From assembly GCA_036346395.1 (NCBI GenBank), contig CM070611.1, forward strand, positions 22,268,473 through 22,332,472: a stretch of 64,000 bases of DNA. Direction: 5' to 3'. Shown here in pieces: positions 22,450 through 34,855 of this stretch. This stretch comes from Hsuehochloa calcarea. Lineage: Eukaryota; Streptophyta; Magnoliopsida; Poales; Poaceae. The notes below the pieces were generated by a model. That model was given only the letters and a program-made list of their open reading frames with translations. It ran no database searches and had not been told where the DNA came from. A program made the position numbers and the translations under genes. Every line of letters begins with the position of its first letter. Positions within the stretch are counted from its first letter, which is position 1.

Positions 22450-25400
22450 TACTCGGTATTGGGTGCCAAAATCACTGTTGATTCACCCGATCTTGAGACT
22501 TTACTCTGTTTGACTCGAGTCGCCCATTTGGGAAGGAAAGGTGCGGATTGTAGACTCGGTTGTTCACGTCATATGGTGGTGAGTCTCGTTGGTTTTCTTC
22601 CTAGCCGCGCTCCGGTGATGAGGCGATCACCTTTGGAGATGCTTCATTTGGCGCGTCATCGCTAAAGGTCTTGTGAGCATAAATGATTCTTTTATTTTAA
22701 AGATGTTGCCTTAGTAAGTAAGCTGCGATATAATCGCTTTGAGTCTCTCGACTTCCGATGGCGGTTCTGAGGTGAGCTTTAAGAAAAACAATTGCAAAAT
22801 TCTTGATTCTTGGGTAGTCTAGTTTGCGGGATTTCTCGATATGGGAGGATCTTTCGTGCTGATTTTTACGAGTCTTACGGTGATCCTCTCGGTGTTTAGT
22901 AACCGAATCCGTGATCGACTTTACGGCATAGGAGACTTGGTCATATAGGATTTGATCATCGACCGAGTTAGCGCCACGATCTCATTCGTGGTTTGTCGAA
23001 ACTCAAAATGGTCAAGGATCTTGTTTGTGCTCCTTGCGGCATGGCAAAATGGTTGCCGCTTCACATCCTCGATTCTGATGACTATAGCGGATGCACCGGT
23101 CAAGCTGCTCCATATGGACCGATGGGACCGGCTAGAGTGCGGTCGATGGGAGGAAGTGAGTGCGTACTTGTAAGTGGTCGATGACTTCTCGAGGTATTCT
23201 TGGGTGTTTTTCTTAGCCTCGAAGGATGAGGCGTTTACTCTTTTAGTGGTCTTTTAGTAGGCTTTGTTGAGCTCCCGGGTGCATTACGAGCAATTCGCGA
23301 TAATGGCACCGTGTTCAAAATTCCTACTTTGAGAGTTTTGTGGTGAGGCAGTGTAGAGCACGGTTCTCGTCTCCATCGTCCCCCAACAAAATGGCGTTGT
23401 GGAGAGGAAGAACCGTACCTTAGTCGAGATGGCGGGCGATGCTTGATGAGTACTCTACACCTAGGAAGTTTTGGTGAGGCAATTACTCTTGCTTGTCATG
23501 TTTCTATGAGTTTTCTTGGGCACTCTTGCATCGCACCTCTTATGAGTTGAGATATGGCGAAAACCAGCGTCTCGCATTTTAGTGTGTTTGGTGCAAGTGT
23601 TTTATTAAAGTGCAGGAACCTAGATAAGTTCGAGTCACGATCTTGTGATGGGATCTTTACAGGTTACTCGACTTCTTCTCGTGCCTATAGAGTGCAGGCT
23701 GCGAGTCTAGTAAATTGTTAGAGACACGTGAGGTGACCTTCGATGAGGCGGTCAGGGACTAGGCACGATATCTCGAGTTCTTTAGAGCGATCTGAGTCCA
23801 TCTTTGTGGGCGAAGAGGAAGAGCGGAGATGAAGGTTGTTTACGATCCAGTTCTTTCTCCTCCTCTTGAGGTGCCTTCTTCCCTTGCACCTCGAGGAGAT
23901 CGACCCTACCTTACGCCTCTTACGAAGCTAGTGGCTCTGTTCCTATCTCATCCGCTAATGAGGTAGAGGCCACTTCTTCATCTCACACTGGACCTCCAAG
24001 ACACATTCAAAGGACCATCCTTGAGCGAGATAATTGGAGACCTCTTGAGCGTGTCACACGTTCCAAAGGCGGCTTGTCTCTTTTCTGTCTCCATTACGCC
24101 TTGTCGCCTCATTTGAGCCTAAAGATGTTTGTCATGCTCTATCGACGAGTCTTGGACAAGCGCTATGCATGAGGAGTTGGAAAACTTTGAAAGAAACAAG
24201 GTGCGGTCCTTGTTGAGCCCCTCAAGGTCACAATATCATTGGGACCAAATGGGTGTTCAAGAACAAGCAAAGTGAAGATGGGTTAGTCATTGAAACAAGG
24301 CTAGGCGGTAGCTCGGGGCTATTCGGGTTGAGGTCTCGATTTTGAGGAGACATTTGCACTGTAGCGGACTTGAAGCCATTAGAATTACGCTTGCCTTTGC
24401 GGCTTCTAAGGGTTTCAAGCTTTACAGATGGATGTCAAGAGTGCCTTCCTTAATGGCCTTATTGAGGAAGAAGTCTATGTCGAACTGACCTCACGGTTTC
24501 GAGAATTCCAAATACCCTAACCATGTCTGAGCTTTCCAAAGCTTTGTATGGACTCAAGCGAGGCTCGAGCTTGGTATGAAAGGCTTAAGTCCTATCTGTT
24601 TGAGTCATGGTTTTGAGATGGGTAAAATTGACAAGACCTTGTTCATCGCCGTCTTGGCAGCGATCTTACGCTCGTCGGATCTATGTGGATGACATTATCT
24701 TTGGCGGCTCCTCGCATGCTCTTGTTTCCCAGTTTTCCGATGTCATGAGCTCGGAGTTTGAAATGAGCATGATGGGCGAGTTGAGCTTCTTCCTTGGCTT
24801 CCAAATCAAACAGACTCGGGAGGGTACTTTTCTTCATCAAGGCAAATACACTCGAGACCTCTGAAGCGTTCGACATGAATGATGGAAAGCGATATCAACT
24901 CCGATGGCATCTCTGACTACTCGGATCCGGATGAAGATGGCGAACCTGTTGACCAAAAGGATTTCAGGAGCATGATTGGCTCTCTCTTGTACCTCACAGC
25001 CTCGAGACCAGACATACATTTCTCTGTGTGTCTTTGTGCTCGGTTTCAGGCTTCTCCTCGCGTATCTCACCGACAGGCGGTGAAGCGCATCTTCGGTACC
25101 TTGAGCTACCATTGACTATGGTATCGGTACTCTTCCTCTTCTTGTCTATCTCTTAGAGCCTTCTCCGTCACGATTTTCTTTGGTGTAGGATAGATAGGAA
25201 GAGCACTTACAGCACTTGCCAATTCATTGGCACTTCTCTTGTCTCTGGTCGTCAAGGAAGCAATCCGGTGTTGCCTGATCCACTGCAGAGGCGAATGCGT
25301 TCTTTGCGGCCGATTCTTTGTAGCCAAGTGCTGGATGGTCTCGACCTGCGAGGATTTTAGGTTAGCTATCATTGTGTTCCACTCTTTTGTGATAACACGT

Positions 25401-25630
25401 CTGCGATTTGCATTGCCAAGAACCCGAGTGCAACATTCTCGGACCAAGCATATTGATATCGGATATCACTTTCTTGAGACCATGTAGAGAAGGGTGACAT
25501 TGTGCTCCGGTTTGTGGAGAGTGAACACCGGTTGGTGATATCTTCACTAAGCCTCCGGGCTGACTCTCGGTTTTGACTCTGCGAGGAGAGCTTGGGGTGG
25601 TTTGTCCTTACAATTTGTTGTGATGGGGAG
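22450..25630 (+). pseudogene. Copia P pol (protease site, integrase, RT, RNase H), broken
   Basis: Protease/GAG-pre-integrase: GCSRHM at about 22558-22575. Integrase: MSKLKMVKDLVCAPC (22993-23040), LVVVDDFSRYSW in a shifted frame (23166-23210), the DNGTEF-equivalent at about 23300, and YSTPRKF-equivalent at about 23455. RT (RVT_2): GTKWVFKNK at about 24240, SKALYGLK at about 24530, and the catalytic YVDDIIFG at 24682-24704 followed by SSEFEMSMMGELSFFLGFQI. RNase H: SRPDIHFSVCLCARFQASPR (about 25003-25060), DNTSAICIAKNP (about 25388) and RTKHIDI (25440). Stops and frameshifts separate almost every block. Confidence 0.8.
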
Positions 25631-27356
25631 CTTTGTGCTACTACGATATTATATTATATTATATTATATTTTACTATTACTCCTTTACAGGTTGCATTTC
25701 TTTTAATATTTTGGGTGAAGTCCTTCGGCATAGGTTAGAGTGGTTCTCTTGCCAAATTGCTTTATTGCTATTTCTTGTCTTGTGCTTCTAGGATCTTGCT
25801 TATTAGTTGTTTCTTCCTTCTCTAAGTAGAGCTTACTCACTTCTTATAGGTTCTAGCGGTCGGGCCACCCTTGGGTGAGCAGGGGCGATGTTTGCTCCTT
25901 AGTGTATGAGTTGATCGGTGATAGTCCTAGAATCATATGGGGTAGATAAGAACACATCGGCGATAGTTTTCTCTATATCTTTTCTATGCTCTAAAGGTGC
26001 CTTTTACATTTTCTTATCGATTCTCGTTTTGTTCCTTTGGTTGGGGAGTTATTCTTGGTTATTCCATTTCTTAATTTTGTCATAACTCAACTTTGAATTA
26101 AAAGATGCATCTCATTCGAAGGGAATCTGGATTTTCGTGCATTTCATCTGCATTGCATTATAATCAAATGGAGCCTTGTTTATTGTCCCTTATGATCTGT
26201 TTTCCTTGTTTTACATCTTGCCATGATTTATGCTAAGCTGCTAGATCTATCATGACTTTTTATGTGTAGTTTAGTCTTTGCCATGATAAGGAAATTAAAA
26301 ATGCTAAACTTGAATTAAAAACTTGTCATGATAGCTCTTGAGACTAGTGCAGTTGAAGCTATCCTTTTATGATTTCGCCATGTCAAGTAGGTGAATTGAG
26401 TCTTGAATCTCTTTTGAACTTTTGAGTAAGCTATGTCGGTTTGTTAAGACACTTGACTTATCTTTAATCATTGGTCTAAAAACTTCAAAAGCAAAATGAT
26501 CTCTTTTGTGCGAAAAAGCTGATCTCACCAAATCTTTCTCATGAGGCCCTTGCCATTGCACTAGGCATGAACTCGGGGAGCCTTGGATGACCTAAGATCA
26601 CCTCCTTAAGTCTGTTGCTTGGGTGGTCGCATAAGGCTTGGGATCTAGCACATGGCTAAAAAAATGGTTGAAGCTTAGAAGGCGGTTGTGGATGGCACCT
26701 AGTCGAGCTTGCTTCTTGAGATAAAACCATAAAGAGCTTTGAGAAAAAGAAAAATGTGCTAAAATTGCTTATCATCAAAAGACCAAGTTACGGATAAATG
26801 AGTCTTTCTTCAATGGAAGCACTCTACCTTTATTGATATGAGTCTTCTTGGTTCAACTTAGATTATTTGACATGGCTTGCATCATCACAGGATATCTTTA
26901 GCTAGATTTTAATCTTGATCAATCTTGACATGCTAAGAAATTGGTAAAACTTTGAGTATGCTTTTCTTGGCTTAGCTATTCTATACATCAATTGTCGGGA
27001 TCTTGATAGCATCCTTATGACTTATGGCTTGGTGTAATTCATTATGGTCATTTTGGATAATTCTCATGGCTCTAAATGCTTAGAATAAACAAACTTGACC
27101 ATTTCATCCATCATCATGACTTATTCTCTCTTTTTGCATTCTTGATGTGTTTATTGCCAAAAGGGGGAGAATAGATTGGAGAAAAAGTCTTTTGGGAATC
27201 TAGAGCTTGGAGAACAATTTACTCTTTCTTGAGTTACTCTAGTGATTCCTACATCGACATGGTCATGAGTTTCATTTCTTTCTTTGGACCATGTTGGACT
27301 CTTCAAACTCAACTTCATGTTTTACGGGTTTGTCAATATACTCATCAAGGGGAGAT
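25630..27356 (+). other. Copia P 3' non-coding region (copy 2) with polypurine tract
   Basis: It is near-identical to 15790-17518, including the ATATT microsatellite at about 25645-25672. The polypurine tract CAAGGGGAGA ends at 27356, directly before LTR B. No convincing ORF. Confidence 0.7.
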
Positions 27357-29498
27357 TGAGAGACCATGTGGAAGTCATCCGTTGTGTATGATGAGTAATT
27401 GACATCGGTTTAGGAAAAGTCGAGTTTGAGTCGGTTGGTTCGGACCTAGGCGTTGCGTGGAGTAAAGGGCTCGGTCGGACTTGGTCGAACCTAGTCGTAT
27501 GGGTTTAGGTTGCATATTACGATGTCTCGGCGGGTTTGATTTCTTTTTACGCTTTCATGTATCGGCGGTGCTATTTGGCGTGTTTCTTGTGCGTGTATTG
27601 CGGGGCGTCGAGGTGGAGTCGTGGCAAGACACGAGGTGGCCGGACTAGGTGCAGTGGTGGCGAGGTCGAAACAGTCATGATGTGTCGAAGGCAGCGTGGA
27701 CTCGAGGTGGTTGCGGCGTGCTAGGCAAGGGCGGAAGCTTCGGAAGGTGCGGGGAGGCGAAGCGGGAATTTCGCAAAGGCTGCACAAGCGGGGGCGGGCT
27801 CCGTTGGATTTAGCGGGCGTAGCAGGCGGAGACCCGTTAGCCAAGGCTATAAATAGAGGAGAGGGCTGCATGCCTCGGGATTGCTTCTAGAGTAAATTAG
27901 GGTTTCATTTTGAGTCAAAGAGCCTTTGGCAAGTGGTTGTGCTTTAGGCTTTAGTTGGTATGAGTTGGTAGTTGTAGCAGAAGTCTTTTTGAGCCCTAGC
28001 TTTGTCCCTGCGTGTGGGTCTTTGGGAGTTGAGGTTTTGTGCTCTGTTCTTTCTCTGTGTTCTTGAGGAAGTTCTTCATTCGAGAGAGCGGGGAGAAGAA
28101 TGTAATCATCCCTTGTTCTAATGTCTATGTGTATCGGTACTCCTCTGTATTCCATTTGTTCTCATGAATGAAATCTGAAGTTTTTCTTTCGTACACTCTT
28201 TTTCTCTTCACTGCTCTCAGTTTTGAATTCTTGAGATTCTCGCTTTCTTGTTGATTCTTATTGAGGGGTGGCAAAATGGGTTGCTCAGTGATGGGAATAG
28301 GTCTCAAGATCACTTGATTGGATTTTCCCAAGAGCAAAGTGAGTGAATCAAAGATTTGCACTTTTTCAGTCCTTCTGTTCTTGGTCTTCATTTCTAGGTT
28401 TTGAGGTCATTCTTGATTTCCTTCATGAGATGGCATGAAATTTGGTATGTTGAATCCAAAGGCCATTAAGTAGCCACCCTGAAAGTTTCATGACCAAAGG
28501 ATCACAGGTTTGTGGGAAGTTGAGTTTTTGTGTTGCTCACTGAATATTTTCAGTTTTTAGAGAATCCCCTCAATTCTTGTTTTTAGGATGAAATCTCCTG
28601 GTCCCTAGTCTCCTCTTGCTATTTAGCTTGTGTGTGTGTTGCTCTGGATCAAAGAGATTGGAGGCAAACCTTTTATTTCTCTGTGTTTTTGTTATCTTGA
28701 TTTAGTCCTTTATTTTCTATCGGTTTGCACCTTACATCCAAACCAAAATCAGGCCCTGTGTCTTTGTTTACATCTGCGGGATCTGAAGCTTTTCTTGCTG
28801 TTTTCAACCTTGTAGTTCTTCTTTGTTTTACCTTTCCAATTTCTGCTGAAAAATCTGCATTGATCTTCTTTGTTTTCAGGCTGCATTTTTGAGCAAATAG
28901 CAAATAGCGAAATAGCGATGCGATTTTCAGCCCAATAGCGGTGCAGATTTTTTCTGCTGAAAAATCTGCATTGATCTTCTTGTTTTCAGATTGCATTGCG
29001 GCAAATAGCGATCTTGTTTTCAGCAAATAGCGATGCGATTTTCAGCCCAATAGCGATGCAGTTTTCAGCCAAGCAGCGATGTAGTTTTCAGCCAAGCTGC
29101 GATCTGATTTTCATCATTTTCAGCTTTTGATCTCTGCAGTTTTCAGCACTTATTCACTTGATTTGAGCAGTAATTTTAGCAAATAACGATGCGATTTTCA
29201 GCCAAATAGCGATGCGATTTTAAGCCAAACTACGATTGCAATTTTCATCATTTTAAGCTTTTGATCTCTGCAGTTTTCAGCACTTATTCTCTTGATTTGG
29301 CAGTAATTTTGAGTGCGATTTTAGATTACTGAGTTCCTCAATTTTCTATATTGAGTCTTTGTTTTTTTTGATTTGAGAATCTGCAGATTTGATCTGTAGT
29401 AACTCTGATTGCTACACATCGAAAAGAAAACCATATGAATACTTGAGGCGATTTATAAAGGCACCATTCACCCCCTCTGTTGCCATTTCGGTCCTCTG
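27357..29498 (+). mobile_element. LTR B of Copia P
   Basis: It starts TGAGAGACCATGTGGAAGTC; TATA box CTATAAATAG at 27847-27856; AATAGCGATG array at about 28895-29240; ends GGTCCTCTG where LTR A ends GGTCCTACA. It matches LTR A throughout, differing mainly by short changes at CAG/CTG. The exact right end is uncertain by a few bases. Confidence 0.85.
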
Positions 29499-30994
29499 TG
29501 TCGACCCGGTAGAGTCGATCTTGAAAAACTCCACCCAAATCCAAAGCGAAATTTGATCCAACTTTTGTTTCAACCAATAAAACTTGACCAAATTTGAGCA
29601 CACCTCCTAATGATATTAGAGACCTATTTCTAGCGACGATCCGTCGAGATCCACTTAGAGAATCGATCTCTCGAGATTTTACCAAGGAAGTGCACAAACC
29701 CTAGAAATATGAAAATCTTGATTCAAGACTTGCTTGTGGGGATTGATGATCTAGACGACTCTAGGAGTAATCCCACACATCAAAGCAAGATAAAGTAGGC
29801 CAAGAGACCAAGCATGAACCTTTGAATCAAGGAAGCACCAAAATCATCCAAAGGAGAAGAACACAAAAGGGTGCAAGCGATCTTTCAATTGAGCATCACA
29901 AGATTGTTCGATTACACAAGATGCTTACAAAGCCTCTCCAACAAGGAGGGCAAGAGCTCAACAAGGAGCACACTCCAAACCCTAGTTCTCCTCTCCTCTC
30001 CTCCAAACCCTAGAAAAGGAAGAAGGGGCTAAAATGAATGCTTGGCTTAGTTTTCCATCTCCCCCCTTCCTATTTATACTAGAGAGCTAGGGTTTCCTTT
30101 TTGGGGTCACTTACATATGGGACCCACACACAAATAACTCTTGAAGCAATCGCTGCTTCACCGTGTAGGTTGATCGCGGTTCTCATCGCGTCGCCAAGCC
30201 TCTCTTGTCAGAATCCCATCGGACCTCCCGAAGACTCGCATCGATATCGCACCGCTGATCCAACCGGTAGATCGAACCACCCGTTCGATCCGTCTTGCCC
30301 ATTACGCACTGCTTGAGTCGCACGACCACCGGTATCCATGATCGTTACGGACCTCACCTCCAAGCGTAGTCGATCCACTCACCGTTGACGCGTCGTTGAC
30401 ACGCAAGCCGCCGCATGACAATAGACAAACAAATCGTTTAGGGAACAAGTTCTTCACAACTTGACCCACGTCGCCCGCAATGCAATATACAACAATAAAG
30501 CATTGAAGTTCATATAATAACACAATAAAAACCAACTCAATGCAACACTTGGCTAACCTTCAAGCCATTGCGGTCGATCGCCTTATTGGGCGGTCCGACC
30601 GATTTCATCTTGATCGGACCGCTCCCACAACGGCGGTCGGACCGGTCCAAGGACTTAGCCAAATTTTCAACTCAAAATTCGAAACCTTACGGAATTTTCA
30701 AGCGAATAAATTTTTGTAGGAGCTCCAAAAATGATGGGACCACATCCAGGAGACTCCTCACTTGCCTACACAACCTATTTTGGCTCGGCTCCAAAAACCC
30801 ATTTTCATTTGGCGGTCGGACCGGCCACCAAGGCGGTCGGACTCCTCCCTGGGCGATCGACCACCGACACCACCGATCGGATCGCTGTGGTCCGACGGAG
30901 CAAACCCGAAAACGTGAGATTTTGCAAACCAACAACGCCATTGCCAATTGACTCATCATCCTGAGATCGTGCACATATCCTCACGATATCCACA
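29499..30994 (-). mobile_element. Copia-like LTR, minus orientation (LTR C)
   Basis: On the minus strand it begins TGTGGATATCGTGAGG (30994 downward) and ends GGGTCGACA at 29499. Like the other Copia LTRs here, it has GATGATGAGTCAATTGGCA near its start, followed by many GGTCGGACC/GGTCCGACC motifs (30876-30588). A TATA box AGTATAAATAGG lies at 30080-30069, and AT-rich transcript-like sequence follows. No PBS or internal region adjoins it; Copia P LTR B abuts directly. No 5-bp duplication was found, so solo LTR versus truncated element is undecided. Confidence 0.55.
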
Positions 30995-33900
30995 TTGGTA
31001 GTTGCCTGTGGGTTTGGATAGGCATCTTCATTGGATTTTGTGTTTAATCTATTAAATTTTCGTTTCTACTCGATACTTGAACTTTTGTTTGGTCGATCGG
31101 TATTGTATTGTAAACTATGTAATCGTTTAAGTTTATGTACCATATTTTATTTCATGTTGTATGTAATTGTGTATGAGCGTGTATGTTAATGTTGTAGTGT
31201 GTGTACTAACCACTGATTATGGGACTAGTATAGTACACATACAAGAATTTCAGATAGGGTCTGACACTAAGGATGACTATACAAGCCATTGTAAACGTTC
31301 GCCAATCTTGGAACACTGAAATCTGAAAGTGAACTTTAAGCATCAAACATCACCAAATAATTAATTAGAATCATACAAACCAATGGCACCAGAGGAGAGA
31401 AAATAAGGGGTAAAGGGAGCCATTAGCACATCATGTAGGAAAACTGGATGAAATGTTGAATGTGAATTTGGGAGATTTTAAAATGATAATCCGAGGGTTT
31501 ACCTCTATTATTTTGTATAAAAATAAAAATAAAAAACTTAGTTTGTGACGCGGGTGAGTTATATTACAATCTAAGCAGTGTGAGAGGTATATCTCACAAG
31601 TAGATAGGGGTAGATCCTCGGTGGGGTCAATTAAGGACCGAATGCAGGTGAATCATATTTAAGCCTAAGCGTACAACCATATGTACTAGTATGGGATGAC
31701 CTTAGCTAATTAAGAAATCGAAGACTAGCCATGCATGTTCGTAGGCCACAGTAGTGCGAGCATAACCGGGTACACAATCTCGAAGGGCCTCTCTTCACTG
31801 AGACATTGGGAACAAAGCTTACCAACACAAATGGTGAATGCCTCACTGAGACGAGGGTGTACCCGGGTGAAGTGAGGGTTTTCATTCACCGAGCTAGTGC
31901 AAGGTTAAGACTAGGTGATGTAAAGGCTTCGTTACATGCTCTAGAGTGCTCACTAAAAGATTGTGAACGGTGGCATCGACAGATGCCGAATAAACTAGAG
32001 AATTTGTATTCTGTAGGTAAAGTTGTACATCTCTGCAGAGTATAAATCTATTTAAATAGTTGTGCTCGCGGTCATGAGCATGCTTAGTGATGCTTCATCG
32101 GGTATAGTATCAACTTTTACAAAAATAATTTTATCGGGAAATGTTGGGATGGATATTTTGGTGTTGTTGAATCCGAGTGTCATGTCTATGGCTAAAAATA
32201 AGATACTGATCGCAGCCAAGGAGGGTTGTGATTTGTCATTTATCAAGTTACTTACTGGTTGTTCCTTATTTATTTAGCTACTCTTTAAACTTCCGATGCA
32301 AAATACTATGTATTGTTATTGCAAATAAAAATTTGCTTAATACTGAAAACAACTTGTAGTGTAGAGGCTCATCTCTTATTAGCCAAGCATGTATATAAAT
32401 TTTGTGATATACTACAAGTCTTGTTGAGTACGTAACATACTCAATCTTGCTTAAATTATTGTTCAAAAGATGAGGATAATCAAATGCTGGACGACGCCTT
32501 CTTGGTCCAGTGCGAGAAGTCTGAGGATAGGTATTTCTAGTGTTTACTCATTGGTAGTTGCCTGCGGGTTTGGATAGGCATGCCGCTGGATTTTTGTGTT
32601 TAATCTATTAAATTTTCGTTTCTACTTCTGATACTTGAACTTTTGTTTGGTCAGTCGGTATTGTATTGTAAACTATGTAATCGTTTAAGTTTATGTACCA
32701 TATTTTATTTCATGTTGTATGTAATTGTGTATGAACGTGTATGTTAATGTTGTAGTGTGTGTACTAACCACTGATTATGGGACTAGTATAGTACACATAC
32801 AAGAATTTCAGATAGGGTCTGGACACTAAGGATGACTATACAAGCCATTGTAAACGTTCGCCAATCTTGGAACCTGAAATCTGAAAGTGAACTTTAAGCA
32901 TCAAACATCACCAAATAATTAATTAGAATCACATACAAACCAATGGCACGGAGGAGAGAAAATAAGGGGTAAAGGGAGCCATTAGCTTTGTCATGTAGGA
33001 AAACTGGATGAAATGTTGAATGTGAATTTGGGAGATTTTAAAATGATAATCCGGAGGGGTTTACCTCTATTATTTTGTATAAAAATAAAATAAAAAACTT
33101 AGTTTGTGACGCTGGTGAGTTATATTACAATCTAAGCGATGTGAGAGGTATATCTCACAAGTAGATAGGGTAGATCCTCGGTGGGGTCAATTAAGGACCG
33201 AATGCGGTGAATCATATTTAAGCCTAAGCGTACAACCATATGTACTAGTATGGGATGACCTTAGCTAATTAAGAAATCGAAGACTAGCCATGCATGTTCA
33301 GAGGCCACGAGAGTGCGAGCATAGCAGGGTACACAATCTCGAAGGGCCTCTCTTCACTGAGACATTGGGAACAAAGCTTACCAACACAAATGGTGAATGC
33401 CTCACTGAGACGAGGGTGTACCCGGGTGAAGTGAGGGTTTTCATTCACCGAGCTAGTGCAAGGTTAAGACTAGGTGATGTAAAGGCTTCGTTACATGCTC
33501 TAGAGTGCTCACTAAAAGATTGTGAACGGTGGCATCGACAGATGCCGAATAAACTAGAGAATTTGTATTCTGTAGGTAAAGTTGTACATCTCTGCAGAGT
33601 ATAAATCTATTTAAATAGTTGTGCTCGCGGTCATGAGCATGCTTAGTGATGCTTCATCGGGTATAGTATCAACTTTTACAAAAATAATTTTATCGGGAAA
33701 TGTTGGGATGGATATTTTGGTGTTGTTGAATGAAAGTGTCATGTCTATGGCTGAAAATAAGATCTTGATCGCGACCAAGGAGGGTTGTGATTTGTCATTT
33801 ATCAAGTTACTTACTGGTTGTTCCTTATTTATTTAGCTACTCTTTAAACTTCCGATGCAAAATACTATGTATTGTTATTGCAAATAAAAATTTGCTTAAT

Positions 33901-34557
33901 ACTGAAAACAACTTGTAGTGTAGAGCCTCATCTCTTGTTAGCCAACATGTATATAAATTTTGTGATATACTACAAGTCTTGTTGAGTACGTAACATACTC
34001 AATCTTGCTTAAATTATTGTTCAAATGATGAGGATAATCAAATGCTGGACGACGCCTTCCTCGGTCCAGGTACAGGGGTACGGGGATAGGTATTTCTAGT
34101 GTTTACTCATTGGTAGTTGCCTGTGGGTTTGGATAGGCATGCCGCTGGATTTTTGTGTTTAGTCTATTAAATTTTCGTTTCTACTTCTGATACTTGAACT
34201 TTTGTTTGGTCAGTCGGTATTGTATTGTAAACTATGTAATCGTTTAAGTTTATGTACCATATTTTATTTCATGTTGTATGTAATTGTGTATGAACGTGTA
34301 TGTTAATGTTGTAGTGTGTGTACTAACTACTGATTATGGGACTAGTATAGTACACATACAAGAATTTCAGATAGGGTCTGACACTAAGGATGACTATACA
34401 AGCCATTGTAAACGTTCGCCAATCTTAGAACACTGAAATCTGAAAGTGAACTTTAAGCATCAAACATCACCAAATAATTAATTAGAATCATACAAACCAA
34501 TGGCACCAGAGGAGAGAAAATAATGGGGTAAAGGGGAGCCATTAGCCTGTCATGTAG
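30993..34557. repeat. Tandem direct repeat, 1.56-kb unit, about 2.3 copies
   Basis: Each unit starts CATTGGTAGTTGCCTG: unit 1 30993-32548, unit 2 32549-34107, partial unit 3 34108-34557. They are near-identical, with differences mostly at CAG/CTG. Each contains GTCAATTAAGGACCGAATGC and, towards the end, ATCTCTGCAGAGTATAAA followed by a GTGCTCGCGGTCATGAGCATG type segment, which I associate with the non-coding spacer of grass Tekay-like Gypsy elements. A diverged relative lies at 61320-61810. A 79-residue ORF (31806-32045) recurs unchanged in unit 2 but resembles no protein I know. Confidence 0.85.
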
Positions 34558-34855
34558 CGCAGCGCGGAAGGAGGGGAAATGGTGCGGGCGCGGAGGGGAC
34601 TGGGGATGTAGGGTTAGTGGTAGGAAAAAAGGGCGCGTTATGGTTCCTTTTCTTTCCCGAGTGTTTACGTTTTAAAACACTCGGGATTATATTTCATCCT
34701 GTTATGATTGTTGTTTTCCGTCTTTATTTCCCGAGTGTTATGGAAAACACTCAGGAAAGTTATTTCTACTGAGTGTTAACATCCCGTCCCGAGTGTCCCG
34801 TCCAGACACTCGGTAAAAATATAGACACTCGGGAAACAACCCGTTTCTGGTAGTG
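34558..34855. mobile_element. CACTA end fragment (TIR CACTACCAGAAA type)
   Basis: The right end reads GGGTTGTTTCCCGAGTG in inverse, terminating GTTTCTGGTAGTG at 34855, the inverted form of CACTACCAGAAAC. Subterminal CCCGAGTGT/ACACTCGGG motifs occur at least six times between 34655 and 34835 in both orientations. The left TIR is missing, so this is a truncated end. Sequence from 34856 to about 35010 resumes the 1.56-kb repeat unit at an internal point. Confidence 0.7.

Larger units (their letters stand above)
17519..29498 (+). mobile_element. Copia retrotransposon P (SIRE/Maximus-like), complete layout but broken ORFs
   Basis: Order on the plus strand: LTR A, PBS, gag with two zinc knuckles, DSGC-type protease region, integrase, RT (YVDDIIFG), RNase H, 1.7-kb non-coding stretch, polypurine tract, LTR B. 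Gag-PR-INT-RT-RH is the Copia order. Because LTR A is itself preceded by pol-end sequence and a polypurine tract, P is part of a tandem arrangement sharing LTR A, so no 5' target duplication can be recognised. All reading frames contain many small indels. Confidence 0.85.

Noticed and set aside
29338..29697. 119-residue minus ORF across the LTR B / LTR C junction
   Set aside because: It spans two unrelated LTRs and has no recognisable domain; chance read-through.
31806..32045. 79-residue ORF repeated identically in both tandem units
   Set aside because: Identity follows from recent duplication of the whole unit; no known domain, and it lies in retrotransposon spacer sequence.
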